64,000 bases of DNA from Luteimonas arsenica (GTDB lineage Bacteria > Pseudomonadota > Gammaproteobacteria > Xanthomonadales > Xanthomonadaceae), in contig NZ_SJRW01000002.1 of the NCBI RefSeq assembly GCF_004352825.1, positions 1,178,001-1,242,000 of the forward strand, written 5' to 3'. The notes below the pieces were generated by a model. The model saw nothing but the letters and a program-made list of their open reading frames with translations, was not told where the DNA came from and did not search any database. Below are positions 59,254-64,000 of this stretch, piece by piece (position 1 is the stretch's first letter; the number at the start of each line of letters is the position of its first letter). A program made the translations under genes and the position numbers.

Positions 59254-59401
59254 TCCGCGGCTTATTCCCAAGCAATCCAGCGCCCGGAACTCCGGGCGCC
59301 CGGCGTGTCCACAGCAAGCGGCGGTTCTCGTGGTGCGTCCCATGCCTGCCGGCATGGCGGCGTTCCTGCGGTCCACGCATCACCAGACAAGGTAAAAGGC
59401 A

Positions 59402-59662
59402 ATGACCATCGATACCGGCAAGATCATCGAAGACAACAAGCGCGGCGACAACGACACCGGCTCCACCGAGGTGCAGGTCGCCCTGCTCACCGCGCGCATC
59501 GTGCAGCTCACCGACCACTTCAAGGTCCACAAGCAGGACCACCACAGCCGCCGCGGCCTGCTGAAGATGGTCAACCGCCGTCGCAGCCTGCTCGACTACC
59601 TGCACCGCAAGGACGCTGCCCGCTACAAGGCGCTGATCGAGAAGCTCGGCCTGCGTCGCTGA
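59402..59662 (+). CDS. rpsO: 30S ribosomal protein S15
   Basis: The 86-aa protein binds the 16S central domain early in 30S assembly. The sequence is canonical: [40 protein letters not shown] and [20 protein letters not shown]. It is followed by a strong terminator and then pnp, the standard gene order. Confidence 0.97.
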   Translation: MTIDTGKIIEDNKRGDNDTGSTEVQVALLTARIVQLTDHFKVHKQDHHSRRGLLKMVNRRRSLLDYLHRKDAARYKALIEKLGLRR

Positions 59663-59672
59663 TACGTATCCC

Positions 59673-59704
59673 GCCGCGGCGCAGAAATGCGCCGCGGCTT
59701 TTTT
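59673..59704 (+). terminator. Intrinsic terminator between rpsO and pnp
   Basis: GCCGCGGCGCA (59673-59683) pairs perfectly with TGCGCCGCGGC (59688-59698) around a GAAA tetraloop and is followed by TTTTTT. It separates rpsO from pnp, with partial read-through expected. Confidence 0.92.
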
Positions 59705-59786
59705 CTGGCATGCCATGGGCATGCCACCCGGCAAGGGGCATGGGTCCCGGCCGGTTCATCGCAAGAGACTCCAAGGAATTACCAAC

Positions 59787-61895
<2,109 letters not shown>

Positions 61896-61943
61896 GCCGG
61901 CGCCCGCACCGGCGCGCCTGTCGCGCCCGGGTTGCATTGAATG

Positions 61944-61970
61944 AGCGGGCTTCGGCCCGCTTTTTCTTTT
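61944..61970 (+). terminator. Intrinsic terminator after pnp
   Basis: AGCGGGC (61944-61950) and GCCCGCT (61955-61961) form a seven-pair stem capped by TTCG and are followed by TTTTCTTTT. It ends the rimP-pnp supercluster. Confidence 0.92.
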
Positions 61971-62061
61971 GGTTCGTCACCCTGGAACAAGTCCGTTGGA
62001 GTGTTTGCCGCCCGCCGTGGAAGCAGGGGGATGTCCAGCGGTCCATCAGGTTGGTGCGAGC

Positions 62062-62107
62062 CGCAAGAATCGGAGTTTCGAAGCGCAGCCAGCGGCCCAT
62101 TCTTGCG
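62062..62107 (+). promoter_or_regulatory. Inverted motif CGCAAGAAT upstream of the SDR gene
   Basis: CGCAAGAATCGGAGT (62062-62076) faces ATTCTTGCG (62099-62107), an exact 9-bp inverted pair 28 bp apart. The identical 15-mer CGCAAGAATCGGAGT returns at 62959-62973, ahead of the ada-like gene. The arrangement suggests a shared operator upstream of both genes. Confidence 0.45.
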
Positions 62108-62164
62108 CCATGGTCATCGAATGGTTCCGGTGACCCTTCCGGAACAGGCATCGAGGATGGGCGA

Positions 62165-62947
62165 ATGGCTAAACAAAACGGCAGCGGGACGGAGCTGGAG
62201 AACAAGTCGATCATCATCACCGGGGCAAGCAGTGGCATCGGTGCGGCAGCCGCGCTGCTGTTCGCGGCCGAGGGCGCCAATGTGCTGCTGGGTGCGCGCC
62301 GCCCGGCGGAGCTGGAAGCGCTGGCGGACACGATCAACAGCGGCACTGGCAGGGCCGTGTGCCTGGCCGGCGACGTCAGGGATGAAGGCTATGCCGATGC
62401 CCTGGTCGATCTCGCCACAAGGGAGTTCGGGGGCCTGGACGGCGCGTTCAACAATGCCGGCATCGTGGGCGCCATGGCTCCGGTACCGGATATGGACATC
62501 GGCAACTGGAACGATGTCATGCGGGTCAACCTGACGGCCGCTTTTCTCGCCGCGAAGGCCCAGATACCGGCCCTGAGGAAGCGGGGAGGCGGTTCGATCG
62601 TCTTCACGTCGTCCTTCGTGGGGTACAGCAATGGCGGGATGCCCGGCATGGCGGCCTATGCTGCATCCAAGGCCGGCCTGGTGGGACTGGTGCAGTCGCT
62701 GGCCTCCGGACATGCGGCGGAAGGCATCCGCGTCAATGCGCTGTTGCCGGGAGGCACGATCACCCCGGCAGGAGGCGAAGGCGACCCGGGCGCGATGGAG
62801 TTCATCGCGAACCTGCACCCGGTGAAGCGGATGGCGACTGCGAAGGAGATCGCCCAGGGCGCCCTTTACCTCCTTTCCGACAGGTCGAGCTTCATGACCG
62901 GCAGCCCCATGATTGTCGATGGTGGCATGTCCGTCCGCTTGGTCTAG
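62165..62947 (+). CDS. Short-chain dehydrogenase/reductase
   Basis: The 260-aa classical SDR has the cofactor loop IIITGASSGIGAAAAL, NNAG in AFNNAGIVGAMAP, catalytic Ser in VFTSSFVGYS and Tyr-x3-Lys in AAYAASKAGLVGL. A C-terminal FMTGSPMIVDGGMSVRL is typical of the FabG-like branch. The substrate is unknown. ATG 62165 follows a GAGGATGGG tract. It stands alone between the pnp terminator and the ada-like gene; it shares an upstream 15-bp motif with the latter. Confidence 0.88.
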   Translation: MAKQNGSGTELENKSIIITGASSGIGAAAALLFAAEGANVLLGARRPAELEALADTINSGTGRAVCLAGDVRDEGYADALVDLATREFGGLDGAFNNAGIVGAMAPVPDMDIGNWNDVMRVNLTAAFLAAKAQIPALRKRGGGSIVFTSSFVGYSNGGMPGMAAYAASKAGLVGLVQSLASGHAAEGIRVNALLPGGTITPAGGEGDPGAMEFIANLHPVKRMATAKEIAQGALYLLSDRSSFMTGSPMIVDGGMSVRLV

Positions 62948-62958
62948 CGGGCATCACG

Positions 62959-62973
62959 CGCAAGAATCGGAGT
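62959..62973 (+). promoter_or_regulatory. Second copy of CGCAAGAATCGGAGT
   Basis: This exact copy of the 15-mer at 62062-62076 lies 12 bp after the SDR stop and about 60 bp before the ada-like start. It could be an operator for the AraC-type domain of the downstream protein. Confidence 0.45.
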
Positions 62974-63033
62974 GCCTGCGGGGGAAGCGCTGCGTACCCT
63001 GTGCGTGTGACTGATGATGGATGGACGTCTGCC

Positions 63034-64000
63034 GTGACGCTGCCCCCCGCCTACGAAACCGAGGACGACCGCTGGGCGGCGGTGCAGGCACGCGATGCCG
63101 CCGCTGCTGGCCACTTCGTCTACGCCGTGCGCACGACGGGGGTCTACTGCCCGCCGGGCTCGACGACGCGGCTGCCGAAGCGCGAGAACGTGGAGTTCTT
63201 CGATTCGGCCAGGGACGCCGAGGCGGCGGGCTATCGCTGCCGCCGCCGCGCACGTGGCGGCCAGGCCGGTGCGGCGGTCGATCGCGCGGCCCTGGTGGCC
63301 CGCGCCTGCCGTGTGATCGAGGCATCGGAAACACCACCCCGGCTCGACGATCTGGCCATCGAAGTGGGGATGAGCCCGTTCCATTTCCATCGCCTGTTCA
63401 AGGCCGAAACGGGCTTGACGCCCAAGGCCTACAGCTCGGCCTATCGCGCCCGGAGGCTGCGCGAGGAACTGGGCAGCGCCGACGCCTCGATCACCGATGC
63501 CATCTATGGCGCGGGTTTCAACTCCAACAGCCGCTTCTACGAAGCTTCCGGGCAGTTGCTGGGCATGCGCGCAAGGGACTATCGGGCAGGCGGCGCCGGT
63601 GCGGTCATCCGCTTCGCGGTGGGCCAGTGCTCGCTGGGGGCCATCCTGGTGGCCCGGAGCCAGCGCGGCATCTGCGCCATCCTGCTGGGCGACGAGCCCG
63701 ACCTGCTGGTGCGTGATCTGCAGGACCAGTTCCCGAAGGCCGAGATCATCGGCTGCGACAGCGAGTTCGAGCAGCTGGTGGCCCGGGTCGTGGGCTTCGT
63801 CGAAGCGCCTGCGATGGGGCTGAACCTGCCGCTGGACGTGCAGGGTACGGCCTTCCAGGAGCGCGTCTGGCGCGCGCTGCGCGAGATTCCACCGGGCATG
63901 ACCGTGAGTTACGCCGGGATCGCCGAGCGCATCGGATCGCCCAGGGCCGTGCGCGCGGTGGCGCAGGCCTGCGCCGCGAACCCCATCGCAGTGGCTATCC
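63034..64000 (+). CDS. ada: Ada-like DNA methyltransferase/AraC regulator, 3' end outside window
   Basis: At least 322 residues are visible and the frame is open at the right edge. The order is an Ada N-terminal domain (DDRWAAVQARDAAAAGHFVY, GVYC), an AraC-type helix-turn-helix (DDLAIEVGMSPFHFHRLFKA, TGLTPKAYSSAYRARRL) and an Ogt-type methyltransferase domain. The last stops just before the expected Pro-Cys-His-Arg active site (AQACAANPIAVAI). In the N-terminal zinc site only Cys39 and Cys69 remain; the positions of the second and fourth ligands are Ser43 and Arg72. Methylphosphotriester repair is therefore doubtful, while base repair could persist. GTG 63007 is an alternative start. Confidence 0.85.
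   Translation, partial: MTLPPAYETEDDRWAAVQARDAAAAGHFVYAVRTTGVYCPPGSTTRLPKRENVEFFDSARDAEAAGYRCRRRARGGQAGAAVDRAALVARACRVIEASETPPRLDDLAIEVGMSPFHFHRLFKAETGLTPKAYSSAYRARRLREELGSADASITDAIYGAGFNSNSRFYEASGQLLGMRARDYRAGGAGAVIRFAVGQCSLGAILVARSQRGICAILLGDEPDLLVRDLQDQFPKAEIIGCDSEFEQLVARVVGFVEAPAMGLNLPLDVQGTAFQERVWRALREIPPGMTVSYAGIAERIGSPRAVRAVAQACAANPIAVAI

Overview
The window is high-GC chromosomal DNA from a gammaproteobacterium. Gene content and order point to the Xanthomonadaceae (Lysobacter/Luteimonas/Xanthomonas relatives). The signs are fimV-truA-trpF-trpB-trpA-accD, then glmM, tpiA-secG-tRNA-Leu-nuoA..N, and rimP-nusA-infB-rbfA-truB-rpsO-pnp. Other signs are TAGAAT-type -10 boxes placed about 6 nt before start codons, and a GTGGGAGCGGCTATAGCCGC-type inverted repeat. 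The genus is an inference and cannot be fixed from sequence alone.

Layout. 0-5.8 kb holds small conserved or hypothetical genes (a spermidine-synthase-like protein, an HD-domain protein, membrane proteins, a lipoprotein, a YhiN-type flavoprotein) and a 0.6-kb stretch built of nested palindromes. 5.9-9.3 kb, on the minus strand, carries deaD and a SCO1-psd pair. 9.4-19.1 kb, on the plus strand, carries prmB, aroC, a 2-hydroxyacid dehydrogenase, an APC permease, a secreted beta-propeller protein, trhO, asd and fimV. 19.2-27.3 kb is a tight run truA-trpFBA-accD-glmM, then a 2OG-Fe(II) oxygenase, tpiA and secG. tRNA-Leu(GAG) follows, and then the complete 14-gene nuo operon for respiratory complex I (27.5-42.4 kb), with mostly overlapping genes.

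42.4-49.6 kb is the accessory part. An orphan LuxR-type regulator diverges from a run of short, mostly AT-richer genes for exported proteins. At least four are paralogues sharing an early Cys, a late Cys and a C-terminal Lys/Gln-Phe. Two further copies survive only as 3' fragments. The intergenic spaces hold GTCAGGTT/AACCTGAC palindromes and a roughly 150-bp MITE-like element. A small exported HExxH protein and two Cys-rich ORFs lie in the same cluster. This is the least explained part of the window.

49.6-52.6 kb returns to high GC: two hypothetical genes, initiator tRNA-fMet, and a ygiB-ygiC pair. 52.6-61.9 kb is the translation/RNA-decay supercluster. It is preceded by a promoter and two intrinsic terminators that look like a rimP-type attenuation leader. 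The window ends with an SDR oxidoreductase and a truncated ada-like gene whose N-terminal zinc site has lost two of four cysteines. A shared 15-bp motif precedes both genes.
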